Below, piece by piece: positions 1-11,600 of a DNA stretch of 64,000 nucleotides (positions are counted from its first letter, which is position 1; the number at the start of each line of letters is the position of its first letter). Location: positions 35,407-99,406 of the forward strand of contig CAXKVR010000388.1 in NCBI GenBank assembly GCA_964058845.1. Reading direction: 5' to 3'. The DNA is from Carex sylvatica (Eukaryota > Streptophyta > Magnoliopsida > Poales > Cyperaceae). Both the position numbers and the translations under genes were made by a program. Under the pieces are notes generated by a model. That model made no database searches, had not been told where the DNA came from, and saw only the letters and a program-made list of their open reading frames with translations.

Positions 1-410
1 TTCTCTCAATCTCAATTCTCCAATTTAATTATTCACAATTTTTTAATTTATTGTTTAAAAAAAATATAGTTGTAAATTTAATTCATTACACAAATCCGCA
101 AACGGAATTACGAAGTTCGGCACCTCCCGCAAAATTTTTTCGCGAGATTTAAAGGTAAAATTTATTTCATTTTAGATTAATTTATTTTTGTAGAGTACAT
201 TTAGTGTATGCTAGATTTATTGAATATTAAGTAATTAGATTTGTCATTTGTTAGGTTTGTTAAATTTATTAAGTAATTAGATTTGTTAGATTTATTGAAT
301 ATGTTAGATTTATTTAGTTTATGTTAGATTTGAATATGTCAAGTAATTATATTTGTTTTTAAATTCTATTTTTTAAATTCTGTTTTTTAATTTCTGTTTT
401 TTAAAATAGG

Positions 411-1013
411 TTAGTTTTATAGATTTGAATATGTGAAGTGATTATATTTGTTTTGAATAGGTTAGATTTATTTTTCAAAATTCGGATTTATTTTTAATAA
501 GTTTTTTAAAATAGGTTAGTTTTATAGATTTGAATATGTGAAGTGATTATATTTGTTTTGAATAGGTTAGATTTATTTTTCAAAATTCGGATTTATTTTT
601 AATAGGTTTTTTAAAATAGGTTAGTTTTATAGATTTGAATATGTGAAGTGATTATATTTGTTTTGAATAGGTTGGATTTATTTTTAATAGGTTTTTTAAA
701 ATAGGTTAGTTTTATAGATTTGAATATGTGAAGTGATTATATTTGTTTTGAATAGGTTAGATTTATTTTTCAAAATTCGGATTTATTTTTAATAGGTTTT
801 TTAAAATAGGTTAGTTTTATAGATTTGAATATGTGAAGTGATTATATTTGTTTTGAATAGGTTAGATTTATTTTTCAAAATTCGGATTTATTTTTAATAG
901 GTTTTTTAAAATAGGTTAGTTTTATAGATTTGAATATGTGAAGTGATTATATTTGTTTTGAATAGGTTAGATTTATTTTTCAAAATTCGGATTTATTTTT
1001 AATAGGTTTTTTA
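411..1013. repeat. Six-copy 105-bp tandem repeat inside the hAT leader
   Basis: Units beginning ttagttttatagatttgaat start at 411, 516, 621, 706, 811 and 916. The period is 105 bp, except one 85-bp unit (621-705) lacking a 20-bp block. Units are nearly identical, so the expansion is young. The relative at 5640-7163 has about three units of the same repeat. Confidence 0.95.
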
Positions 1014-1350
1014 ATTTCTGTTTTTTTATTTCTGTTTTTTTATTTCTTTTTTTTTTTTTTTTTTAATTTCTGTTTTTTAATTTCTGTTTTTTTATTTCTG
1101 TTTTTTTTATTTCTGTATTTTTATTTCTGTATTTTTATTTCTGTTTTTTAATTTCTGTTTTTTAATTTCTGTTTTTTATTTCTGTTTTTTAATTTCTGTT
1201 TTTTTATTTCTGTTTTTTAATTTCTGTTTTTTAATTTCTGTTTTTTTATTTCTGTTTTTTTATTTCTGTTTTTTTATTTCTGTTTTTAATTTCTGTTTTT
1301 TTTTTCTGTTTTTTTATTTCTGTTTTTAATTTCTGTTTTTTAATTTCTGT
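1014..1350. repeat. Degenerate TTTCTG-T(n) microsatellite
   Basis: About 25 imperfect copies of a 13-15-base unit (tttctg followed by a run of T and usually aa). It directly follows the 105-bp array and immediately precedes the probable acceptor and transposase start. A polypyrimidine tract of this kind could serve the splice acceptor. Confidence 0.9.
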
Positions 1351-1383
1351 TTTTGTTATAATTATTTTGAATAGGTTTAATAA

Positions 1384-3932
1384 ATGTCATCTCATCGTGA
1401 TTCCGTGCAAGAGGACATCGCGAGACTGTCGGCCGATATTTTTGGCCCGCCAATACCAACTTATCCACCAAATTATCTACAAAGTTCCTCCCAAATTGCA
1501 CCACCTAATTATCTACCAAATTATCCACCAAATTATCAAAGAAGGGACCAAATGCTAGATTTGAATTATCAACAACCCCCACAAATGAATGCACCGCCAC
1601 CGTATTATACTTCAAACTATCCAAATGTATACATTCCACAAGAAACACTTCAACCGACACCACAGTATACATATGGAGGCATTGGCTCTTCTTCTGTAGC
1701 ATCGAGTCAATTCACTGACACTGCTCCTGTAGGAGGTACATCTTCGACAGGTGAACCTGAAATTCAAGAAGAAGTTGTCCCTCCTTCGACAAGTGATCCG
1801 CCGCAAGAACCAGCAGGAAAGAAGACTAAAAGACCTCCCCCCGAATACAATCAACCGTGAGCAAAATTTTACAATATTATCAGAGGGAATAACGACATTA
1901 TGAATTTTGCACAATGTAAGGTAAAAAATTGCCGAAAAACTTTTGAGTATAAACAAACTAGTGGTATAAGTAGTTTTAAGAGACATGCCGAAATGCACGA
2001 AAAAAAGGGTGAGGTTCCAACTGAAAATCCTGAATCGAGACAAATCCAAACCCTTATAAACCCGGATGGTACCAGAACAAATCCAAAATTCGATGAATCA
2101 AAAATGCTTAATGAATTGGCCTGCTACATTACCCATAAAGAACAACCAATAAGTATGGGTGGTTGCACGAGTTTTGCCCGGTTATGCATTTGGGGGTTAG
2201 GTCAACCAATGTACAAGAGGATCCATCATAGAAAGATGGTTGGTGAAATAAAAAATCAGTTTACCTCGACCAAAAATGACCTTAAAGCTCTATTTGCATA
2301 CCAAAACAATAAGGTGTCAATTACCTCCGATATATGGACTGCCGGTAAACATGGCCTTGGGTACTCTTGTATTACCGGCCATTGGATCGATGATCATTGG
2401 GTATTACAAAAAAGAATATTAAGTTTTCGAGTTTTGGATTCCCCCCACACTGCAAATGTAATTTTCAAATCCATTACTAAGGTTTTAGAAGAGTATAACC
2501 TTAAGAGGAATTTGGGTAACAAGGTTTTTTCTATATTTTTCGATAATGCTAGCAACAACATTGCTTCCATTGAGATTTTTAAATGGTCACTAAACCCGAT
2601 CATGAATGGTGAAATGTTTCACCAAAAGTGTGCTTGCCACGTTCTTAACCTCGTCGTGAAGGTGGGTCTAAAAACAGAAGCCGTAAAACTATTGATAATT
2701 AAATTTAAGAATGTCCTCAACCACATTGTTTCAAACCAAGAAAGAAAACAACAGTTTGCTGCATTATGCATCACCTATAGATTGAGCAAGTTGAAGGTAC
2801 CTTGGGATATAGATACCCGTTGGAACTCAACATATAGGTTGTTGAACCGATGCCTTCCCTACAAAGCTGTCATAAGGGAGTTTTTGAGAAGCTCCAACCC
2901 CAAGGCATTGCAATTCGAACTCATTGACGAAGAATGGGATAAACTGCAAAGGCTTAGCAAATTTCTAGGGATCTTTTTTAATGCAACCGTTCAACTATCA
3001 TGCTCGTACTCACCGATGTCGTTTGAGTTGCTGAGACATCTCTATGACATCTCCAAGGTGTATTGCGAATTAGAACAAGCTGAAATCTATGACGCATCTC
3101 TCACGCCAATTGTATATTCCATGAAACAAAAATTCCTAAAATATTAGGAAGATGTACCTCTCCTAGCCATTATTGCAAACTGCCTCCACCCGGCATACAA
3201 GAAGTTTTACACGATCAAAGTAGTTGAGAGGTACAAACAGAATTTACATTTAGACTCAACCGGGGTGGAGGCTTGCGTGAATTCAAAGTTCGATGAGATG
3301 TTTAACATATACCACTCAAGAATGAGTGACAACCGAAACCCAGCTTCGTCCCGTGCCGCCCCTAGGTATGAATATAAATATGCATGTGTTTTCAATCTTT
3401 ATTATTTATAATATCTACATTATTTGTCCACTAATTTTTTTAATTGTTTAATAGTTCCACTTCTAGGAGCACTAGCAGTGGTGGATTATTAGCAGATTTT
3501 CAGTCGGAGAGCCAACCGCACACATCCACAAACGAGTTATTGGGTTATATATCGATGATCAACGAAAGTGAACAAGGACTTGAGGTGATGGCATGGTGGA
3601 GGAGGCATCAAAGTTCCTTGCCAACGCTGGCGATGATGGCCCGCGACGTATTTGTCGTGCCCGTATCAACCGTCCATTCTGAAAGTTGTTCCAGTTCGGC
3701 GAACAGGATCCTCTCCGATAAACGAAGTAAGTTGGGTGCACATGTTTTTGAGAGACTTGTGTGCTTGAAGGATTAGATTGCTGCTGAAGAGCGTACGCAA
3801 TATGTGCCTCAACAACCATCATCATCTGAAGCCGACACTGAAGAAAGCGGTACCGAGGCGCGACGTGAGGCTAATTCGGATTCTGACGGTGCCGAAGAGA
3901 GCGAACAATGGTATATGAATCCAAACTACTAA
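1384..3932 (+). pseudogene. hAT transposase (BED finger plus RNase H-like and dimerisation domains), decayed
   Basis: One reading frame runs from the ATG at 1384 to a TAA at 3930-3932, with one intron from about 3364 (after CCTAG, GTATGA donor) to 3451 (TTTAATAG acceptor). It is broken by TGA at 1858, TAG at 3145 and TAG at 3774. The first ~150 residues are Pro/Tyr/Gln/Asn-rich and low complexity. A C2H2 BED-type finger follows (C..C then H....H, ending SSFKRHAEMH). The catalytic core contains SDIWTAG, FFDNASNN, KCACHVLNL and DTRWNSTYR blocks typical of hAT transposases, and exon 2 carries the C-terminal dimerisation block (AWWRRHQSSLPTLAMMARDV, then VPVSTVHSES). The tail is acidic and ends at NPNY. 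No frameshift is visible, so decay is recent and limited to point nonsense changes. The element would need transposase from another locus to move. Confidence 0.9.
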
Positions 3933-4065
3933 ATAGGTAGTGTCGGTATAAATTTCTAACCTCTTTTAATCTTTATGGTTATTTTTTAAATTATAAATTT
4001 CTAAACATTTCAATTAGTTTTTAAATTATCTATTTTAAAGAAGAATTACTAACAAAAAAAAAGTT

Positions 4066-4128
4066 AGAACTCCGCCTATGTTATTTTACATAGCCGGTCC
4101 CAAGCCCGGAATTAAGGAGGAGGGTAAC
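4066..4128 (+). other. GC-rich hairpin-forming block in the hAT 3' region
   Basis: In otherwise AT-rich DNA, TATGT...ACATA (4077-4092) and CCGG...CCGG (4094-4109) can form two adjacent short stems, followed by a purine-rich aaggaggagggtaa. It lies downstream of the transposase stop and is missing from the deletion derivative. Similar blocks recur, from memory, in other plant repeats, but no function is known to me. Confidence 0.4.
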
Positions 4129-4643
4129 TTTTATTTTTTAATCTATTATTTTTAAAGTAATTGATTTAAGAAAAATTTTATTTTTATTTTATTCTTTTAA
4201 AGTTTCTTATTTAATTATATTTTTTATTTATATTTTATGTAATCTATTAAAAATAAATGAACGTTTATAAAATATATTATAGATATAAATAAATTATGTA
4301 ACTATATAATGAGAATGAAAATTTAAAAATAAAATAAAATGACTGGTGTAAAGAAATAAATAAATACATTTGTATTTAGCCGAATAAATATACAAATTTT
4401 CACATGAATATTTTTTATATAAAAATTATAAATTTTATTTATTTATATACACTATTTGATATTGAACTATTTTGATTTTAAAAATCGAATTATAAACACA
4501 TAATGATATTCGTACAACACTGTAAAAAAATAACGGAAAAAAAAACAGAAAAAAAACAGAGATAAAAAAAAAAAAAAAAACAGAGAAAATAAAAAATAAA
4601 AAAAAGACAGAAAAACAGAGAGAAAAAAAAAAAAAAAAAAAAA

Positions 4644-4835
4644 ATCGGACCGGATCGGGTAACCTACCCGTCAAGGGTACTACGGGTACGGATATAAGAC
4701 GGGTAGGGTACGATTTTTGAAAAAAAAAACCCGTGATATCCGACCCATAGTACTCGTATACCCGTGATACCCGTACCCGACCCATACCCATACCCGTACC
4801 CGACCCAGATATACCCTACCCGCCCGTACCCTACC
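4644..4835. repeat. hAT right subterminal array of ACCCGTACCC-like words
   Basis: About twenty copies, in both orientations, of words such as acccgtaccc, gggtacgg and acccgaccc fill the last 200 bp. Subterminal short repeats of this kind bind transposase in hAT elements such as Ac; that role here is inference. The matching left and right arrays of the relative lie at 5652-5870 and 7015-7150. Confidence 0.8.
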
Positions 4836-4851
4836 CGTTAGCAAACCCCTA

Positions 4852-5631
4852 GCTTCAATGATGGTGAGAGAACCATTCAGGGATTTTTGAAAGAGATTGT
4901 CGGTTTTTTTTTCCATGAGCAAGCAAAGTTTATTGAGATTTTGACAGATTAGACATTTGATCATTATAAACTTTCTTTCTTGCTATCACGTGTGCATGCG
5001 ACATTTTTACTCTGATGACCTGTTACCATGAGTCCCGCTCCTTGACAAAAAATGTTCTCACGGTTTCATATACAAATAGACGTAAGTACGGAACTATTAT
5101 TGGCATTCTTTTAGAAAAGTTGTGTGCTTCAAGAGGAATGTCCTTTTAGAAAGCCAAGAGGAACTGAGAAGGAAATTGAACCAAAAATTACTAGTGGTGG
5201 GGGTTGAAAATTTTAGTACCCAGTTGCAAGAGTTATTGACTTTTTGTACATGGTAGCATTATTTTCTAGTAAGAGAAAATAGGAAGAAAGTTCATCATCC
5301 TTACAAAAATAGAAAAGTGAATTACTGTATTTTTAATATATTTGTTTTTTCATTACAATTCAAATAAATAAGGACAAGTATTTTCTTCAATATTGTATTA
5401 GATTTTCTTCTCTTTACGATTTAAGATTAACTCTCAACTGCTTTAAGATTCGAGTTAGCACAGGGGCATTATTATTGGACTTTGTGATTTGTGCCAAGTT
5501 AAAAAGAACGATTCAGATCCAATAATTTTAAAATATTCCCTATTAATAAATAATGATATGTGATATGTCAGCTGCAATCAAAATGATAAATCAATGAATG
5601 TGAACTCATCTAAAGTTTCATAAATTTGAAC
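4852..5631. other. Intergenic DNA between two hAT copies
   Basis: No coding region, RNA gene or clear repeat was recognised in this AT-rich stretch. Confidence 0.6.
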
Positions 5632-5639
5632 ACCGTATG

Positions 5640-7163
5640 TAGTGGGTTGCAAAAACCCGGGTCGGGCCGCCCGTACCCGACCCGCCCATGCCCGATACCC
5701 AGGGTACTCGTGTCCGAGCTCGGGTATAGGTCGGGTAAATGGGTACACGGGTACGGGCATAAAACGGGTAGAGTACGGTTATTTAGTTCAATACCCGGGC
5801 AAACCCGGCCCGAATAACGCCCGTACCTGCCCGACCCGACCTGGCGCCCGACTCGTACCCGTACCCGTTAAAAATTTCAAAAAAATTCAAATTTTTTTGA
5901 AATTTCGAATTTGCCGCCGGTTCAACCGGGCCCGGACTGGTCTAATCAAACCCGACCGGCCGGACCCACCGTCCCGTTGGTTTTTTTTTTTTTTTCAAAT
6001 TTTATTCCCTCCCAATATTTTCTTTAAATACCCCCTCTTCCTTTCAAAAAATTCACACTCTCATTCTCTCATCTCTCATTCTCTCAATCTCAATTCTCAA
6101 ATTTAATTATTATCAATTTTTTAATTTATTGTTTAAAAAAAAATTTAGTTGTAAATTTAATTCATTCTACAAATCCGCAAACGAAATTACGAAGGTATCG
6201 AAATTACGAAATTCGGCACCTCCCGCAAGATTTTTTCGCGAGATTTAAAGGTAACATTTATTTCATTTTAGATAAATTTATTTTTGTAGAGTACATTTAG
6301 TTTATGCTAGATTTATTGAATATTAAGTAATTAGATTTGTTAGATTTATTGAATATGTTAGATTTTATTTTTCAAATTGTTAGATTTATTTTTAATATGT
6401 GAAAAAAATTGGTTAGATTTTTTTTTTTGAATATGTGAAATAATTAGATTTGTTTTGAATAGGTTAGATTTATTTTTCAAAATTCGGATTTATTTTTAAT
6501 AGGTTTTTTAAAATATGTTAGTTTTATAGATTTGAATATGTGAAGTAATTATATTTGTTTTGAATAGGTTAGATTTATTTTTCAAAATTCGGATTTATTT
6601 TTAATAGGTTTTTTAAAATAGGTTAGTTTTATAGATTTGAATATGTGAAGTAATTATATTTGTTTTGAATAGGTTAGATTTATTTTTCAAAATTCAGATT
6701 TATTTTTAATAGTTGAAAAAAATAGGTTAGTTTTATTTTTTTGAATATGTGAAGTGATTATATTTGTTTTGAATAGGTTAGATTTATTTTTCTGTTTTTT
6801 TAATTCTGTTTTTTTTATTCTGTTTTTTAATTTCTGTTTTTTAATTCTGTTTTTTAAATTCTATTTGATATTGAACTATTTTGATTTTAAAAGTTGAATT
6901 ATAAACACGTAATGGTATTCGTACAACACCTTAAAAAAAAAGAGGAAAAAAAAAAAGAAAAAAAAAAAAAAGAAGAGAAAAACAGAGAGAGAGAGAGAGA
7001 AAAAAAAAAAAAACCGGACCGCCTTGTCCGTCAAGGATACCACGGGCACAGATATAAGACGGGCAGGGCATGGGTTTTGAAAAAAATACCCGTGATACCC
7101 GTATCCGTACCCGACTCCGGATATACCCGGACCGCCCGGTCCGTACCCATTAGCAAACCCCTA
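5640..7163. mobile_element. Non-autonomous hAT deletion derivative, complete
   Basis: Starts TAGTGGGTTGCAAA, ends TTAGCAAACCCCTA (imperfect 14-bp terminal inverted repeats, 11 of 14 matching). It is flanked by a perfect 8-bp target duplication ACCGTATG at 5632-5639 and 7164-7171. From ~6079 to ~6860 it matches positions 1 to ~370-1370 of the upstream copy; from ~6861 it matches 4452-4851. The whole transposase gene is missing. The junction lies at ctatttgata; CTATTT also occurs at about 366 in the upstream copy, so a microhomology deletion is plausible. Length is 1524 bp. Short Arg/Pro/Gly-rich open frames at its ends are by-products of the subterminal array. Confidence 0.95.
6423..6790. repeat. 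105-bp tandem repeat in the hAT derivative
   Basis: Units begin ttagttttat at 6518 and 6623 and, as ttagttttattt, at 6727, with a partial unit before. This is the same repeat as at 411-1013 but with fewer copies, so copy number changed after the two elements separated. Confidence 0.85.
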
Positions 7164-7171
7164 ACCGTATG

Positions 7172-8106
7172 TAATATAGTAAAATTAATTTCATATAATA
7201 AATGTTGACAAATCATGTACACCAGTTCCATGAATTCAATGCAAAATGTAGGTACAATTCTTTGCATGTACTTTTCTCCTTGGGCTGATGTCAAACTACA
7301 TTCTAATAAAAATCCTTGTCACTATTTACATTTATAGAAAATTAATTATTAGTTCACACTTTGGAATTAGAAAAAGAGTAGAAACAATGAGAATTCAAAA
7401 TTGTTCTCTCGGGAAAAAAGAAGTTTATGCAGGGAAAAAAATCCATTTGGAAAAAGAAAATTCAATAATATGTCAAAGAAACTTTTTTAATCCAATTATT
7501 ATCTTCCATAATTGTTCCATTGTTCTCACTTCTCAATGATACAGTCGTATGTTTTTACCCTAATTAGAAATAAACAATCATAGTAAATAATGCATTAAAC
7601 TCATAGGTCTTGCTTCTGAAATCTGATTATTCAACTTTTGAGTAACAATTAATCTCTCTTAGGATGATCTTGTTGTATACATATAACGACATAAACAAAA
7701 CATATTTTAGACAGTTAGGAGATATATATAATGCTTAACGATAATACTTGAGCGTTCTTCTAATTTTTTTTTTTGTGTGTGTGTGTTTTTCACTAGTTCT
7801 ATACTTAATGAATCTGAAGGTTAACTAGACAATAAATCCAACAACTACATTCATCATTAGAATTTGATGAACAGAATGATATGATTTGAGTATTTTCGAA
7901 AATACCAAGTTAATTATTTTTCTTTGCTATCCGATGATATGATTCGTATATTATGGTATGGTCTATAAGGCGTTAATTTTATCTATTATCTAATACGTGG
8001 TTAAGTTTAAAATCAATCTGAATGACAATAAAAAAAAAAAAAGTTTAAAATCAATCTCAATCATTATATTCTATTGTATTTTCATCTATTTTCTATTTAC
8101 TTCCAT
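7172..8106. other. Intergenic DNA, no gene seen
   Basis: AT-rich sequence with short open frames only. Nothing beyond simple A and T runs was recognised. Confidence 0.6.
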
Positions 8107-8675
8107 GGGGGACTTTCATGTATACTCCTCAAAAACTTTGAAATTATGTATCCCCCCTCTAAACTTTATAATAATATATTTATCCTTCAAAACTTCAAAA
8201 ACTCACAAATTTACTCATTATTGTCTTTTCTATTAAAACACATTTAAATTTATAAATATCCATTTTACCCTATATTAAAAACATAAAAAATATGTAGCAT
8301 GTTAAAAAACATGCCAATCTTATAATTGATCGATTTCTAAGAGCAAATTAATTATTTTTGTACTTTTGACACATACACAAGCGTATACCTAAATATTATT
8401 GTGTATATGTCAGAAGTACAAAAATGAACCATTTTTCTTGAAAATCGGACAAATTAGAAAACTGACATTTTTCTTAAATAGGCTGCATATTTGTTATGTT
8501 TTTAATAAAGGGTAAAATGCATATTTTAAAATTTTAAATATTTTTAATAGAAAAATAATAAAATGGGTAAATTTGTGAGTTTTTGAAGTTTAGAAGGATA
8601 AATATGATATTATGAAGTTTAGAGAGAGAAATATGTAATTTTTAAGTTTTTGAGAGATATACATAAAATTTTCCC
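8107..8675. mobile_element. Fold-back (palindromic) element, 569 bp
   Basis: The first ~190 bp pair with the last ~190 bp: the left arm begins ggggactttcatgtatactc and the reverse complement of the right end begins gggaaaattttatgtatatc. The flanks tacttccat (8098-8106) and tacttttat (8676-8684) match at 7 of 9 positions, consistent with an aged 9-bp duplication of Mutator type. It has no coding capacity. Confidence 0.75.
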
Positions 8676-8684
8676 TACTTTTAT

Positions 8685-11600
8685 TTGTGTAATTAGTTTT
8701 TCGTTTATTGCAGAATTAGAGCACAGAATTGCAAAGATGAATATACAAAAAAAATCTTGTATGAATGTAAGGAAGGAAATAACTAAAATTGAAGGGAGAG
8801 ATATATTGCTGCCAGCTTTAGTTTGCGTCTAAAATATTTATTTTCTGAAGAATAAAAAGCATATATGTGTATTAAATATGGATTAGACAAGAAAGGATGG
8901 ATCATTGTGAAAATATAAGAAAATCTGTTGGAGATGTATTATTTAGACTTTACTGTTTATTATGACGATAATCAAAATCGTGCTCTCATAATAATATCAG
9001 TTTTATATTGATCGGGTAATTAAACAGAGAGAATCTCTAGTTCATTAATGCATTTATATATTTTCATTTTTAGGGATACAGCTGCACTTTCCTTTTAAGA
9101 TGCACCAATTAAAAGAGGAAGAAGGAACGATTGCATTTATCACATTCGGATACATTCCGTTTTTATTTGGGACCAAACCGTGGGCTTTGGAGCTATATAG
9201 AAATTCGAAAGGCAACAAGAATCATCTCTGCATTGCATATTCCGACATTTGCATTCAACACCGACTCGATTCTGGCATTTATTACATAGCCAATTTTGAA
9301 GGTAGCTGAGCGGAGAGAAGAAACAAAAACAGAGGAAGAAGAAGGATCAGGAAGAGAACAAAAACGTGGGAAAAAGCTGGAGCGCAACTCCAAAATTTTA
9401 TTTTCCTCCCTTAATTTTTTTTGGTTTATTTGAACTAAAAAAATATTTTTTGTTTGTATTAAACTTATAATTGGCTAAATATTTATTATTTTATTTGAAT
9501 TAAAAAAATAAAATTTCTGTTTGTATTAAACTTATAATTAGCTACCCATGTAATATAGAAATATTGATGTAACTAGATACTTTTAAGAGGAGGTTTCGAA
9601 TGCCATATCATGTTTCACATTTTTTATCTTTGTTTTAAAAGTCTAAACAGTTAATCTGAACCGTTCAACATGATTTATATATTAAAATGTACTTGGAGAT
9701 TAAATTTTATATAATATTTTTTTGAAAAAATTTAACTATTTTTTAATTAGATAGATACAAAATTGTTGTTTTCAAATGATAAAATGGTACCGGCAACTTC
9801 CAAGTTGGTCACGAGGATATCGAGTTTAAATCCGATTTGTATAGTATGTCAACAGAGATTTAAAGCACCACTTCCTCCCCACTTGAGATAAAGCAGCAAG
9901 AGTTTTGTAATATGGATCCAACCTGGTGTTGCGTCTCATTCTTATATGCACACAGACTGGAGACTGGGTCTATAAACAGTTACCATTAACTCTTATCTTG
10001 GACAAAACTGACTCGGTAAAGCGTTATTGTTTGAATCACAACCGATCATAATCTAAACTAATCCGGTCCGAGATGAAACGTATGGAATCACTTTAATAGT
10101 TGTGTGGATGATGATTGAAAGGTCCAGATCCAAACAAAAATATTATTACCTTAGGTGATACGAATTCATCAGGTACCTGTATTACTGTTTCGATTTGAAG
10201 ATCCGGTTCATTCGTTATATATTAGCACAAATCTTAATGAGAATACAAGTTTGGGACGGATTAACTCAGATTTTGATTGGACGATTCGGATTCCAGCTCA
10301 AACAGTAAGGTAATGAAGAGGATCCAGACCCTTTAATTGCATCGGTGGATCAAGAAATTCCATTTGTAGAATTAAGAGTCGATTGCATCATGAGAACAGA
10401 GAAGATATAATTGTTCCCGAAATTTTTATTAATATTCAAAAAAATTAAAATTTCAAAATCTACACCAATTTTCAACAAATTTCCAGATCTGCTCAAACTG
10501 AAAAATTATTTTTCAGATCCAGTGTTTCTATTCGGAAAATAATTCTCCCGATTTAAAGATTTTCTTCTTGAAAAATAATTCTCCAGTTTAGATTTTTTTA
10601 TTTTTTAAATAAAATGGAAAATATTATGATTTATTTATTGAAATATTAGAAATATTTCTTTATATAATTGAATTTATTAGAAAGACTGCGATAAATAATC
10701 TGGATTTTTTGCAGCAGTAAGAAAAATTAAAATATTTTTTATGTTATTGGAAAAAAAATAAAAAATTTGGATATGAGTTATTGATTCCGATTCAAAAGTC
10801 ACTTCTAAGTAAACAAAAAATATATCAATCTTTCTATTTAAAAAAAAAAAAGAATTTGCTATGATAATATGTACGAAATTATTTATATCATTTATTTTCA
10901 AAATAAATATTAAAAACCCTCTACATTATAAGCGGGACCGGATAGACTCTATTTATAATCAAATGACCTAGATGCATTAACTCAAAAAATGCTCTTTTGA
11001 GTTAATACAGACGATGCGGACTAATTTTTCCTTTTGAATATTTATTGAAATCCTAATTTACTTTAATGAAGTTTAAACATTTAGGGGCGAATATCAATAA
11101 CTATGAAATTTATGTGCGTTAATAATCAATTTTAAGTTAAGACGAGGAAATATTTAAATAAAGAATAATTTATGGGTACGCACCCAATTTTGGTAGAATG
11201 GATATCTGTCTTTCGTTCCATAATTATTTGTTTCTTTCCTCAAAGTTGGTGTAAAGTCACAAAATATATAATTTCAAAGAGTTGTCCCATAGTATTGTAA
11301 ATTTTTATTCATTACATTACATAGAAAATCAACAGTTGTAATTAAATTAAGTGATTTTAAAAATTCAAAAATAAAACTTTTCAAAAAATTCAAATATAAA
11401 ATATAATTTTCCAACGTAATTATTATATTAAAAATTCACATGCAAAATGTGATATCATGTAATGTCAAATATTTTTATCTTTAACATATTTAAAATGATT
11501 AATATGTACTGAAAACATCAATATGAGAGTATATATGCTAGATCACTATAGTTATTAGATATAAGTTTTCAATATATATAATTATTAGTATGGATTTAAT

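Larger units (their letters stand above)
120..1374 (+). other. Probable 5'UTR intron of the hAT transposase gene
   Basis: A donor-like AAAG|GTAAAA lies near 154-160 and an acceptor-like TTTTGAATAG|G ends near 1374, just before the ATG at 1384. The interval has no coding capacity and contains the 105-bp tandem repeats and the TTTCTG-rich tract. The acceptor matches a segment found in every 105-bp unit, so it may itself derive from the repeat. The splice assignment is inferred from sequence only. Confidence 0.45.
1..4851 (+). mobile_element. hAT-superfamily transposon, near-complete, 5' end outside window
   Basis: The right end is TTAGCAAACCCCTA at 4838-4851, matching the right end of the complete relative at 5640-7163. 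Position 1 aligns with about 6079 of that relative, so roughly 440 bp of the left end lie upstream of the window and the full element would be about 5.3 kb. Internal order: leader with a probable 5'UTR intron full of tandem repeats, the decayed transposase gene, an AT-rich 3' region, an A-rich tract, then a GC-rich subterminal array. The expected 8-bp target duplication would begin at 4852 (gcttcaat); its partner is off the window. hAT identity comes from the transposase, the TAGGGG-type terminus and the 8-bp duplication of the relative. Confidence 0.9.

Noticed and set aside
4435..4964. Minus-strand Phe-rich open frames
   Set aside because: They translate poly-A tracts and subterminal repeats at the right end of the hAT.
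5626..6106. Open frames of 63-154 codons at the left end of the hAT derivative
   Set aside because: They are Arg/Pro/Gly-rich translations of the subterminal word array and overlap each other in several frames.
9788..9880. SINE with degenerate B-box (gagtttaaatcc)
   Set aside because: The box departs too far from the consensus and no A-box or target duplication is visible.
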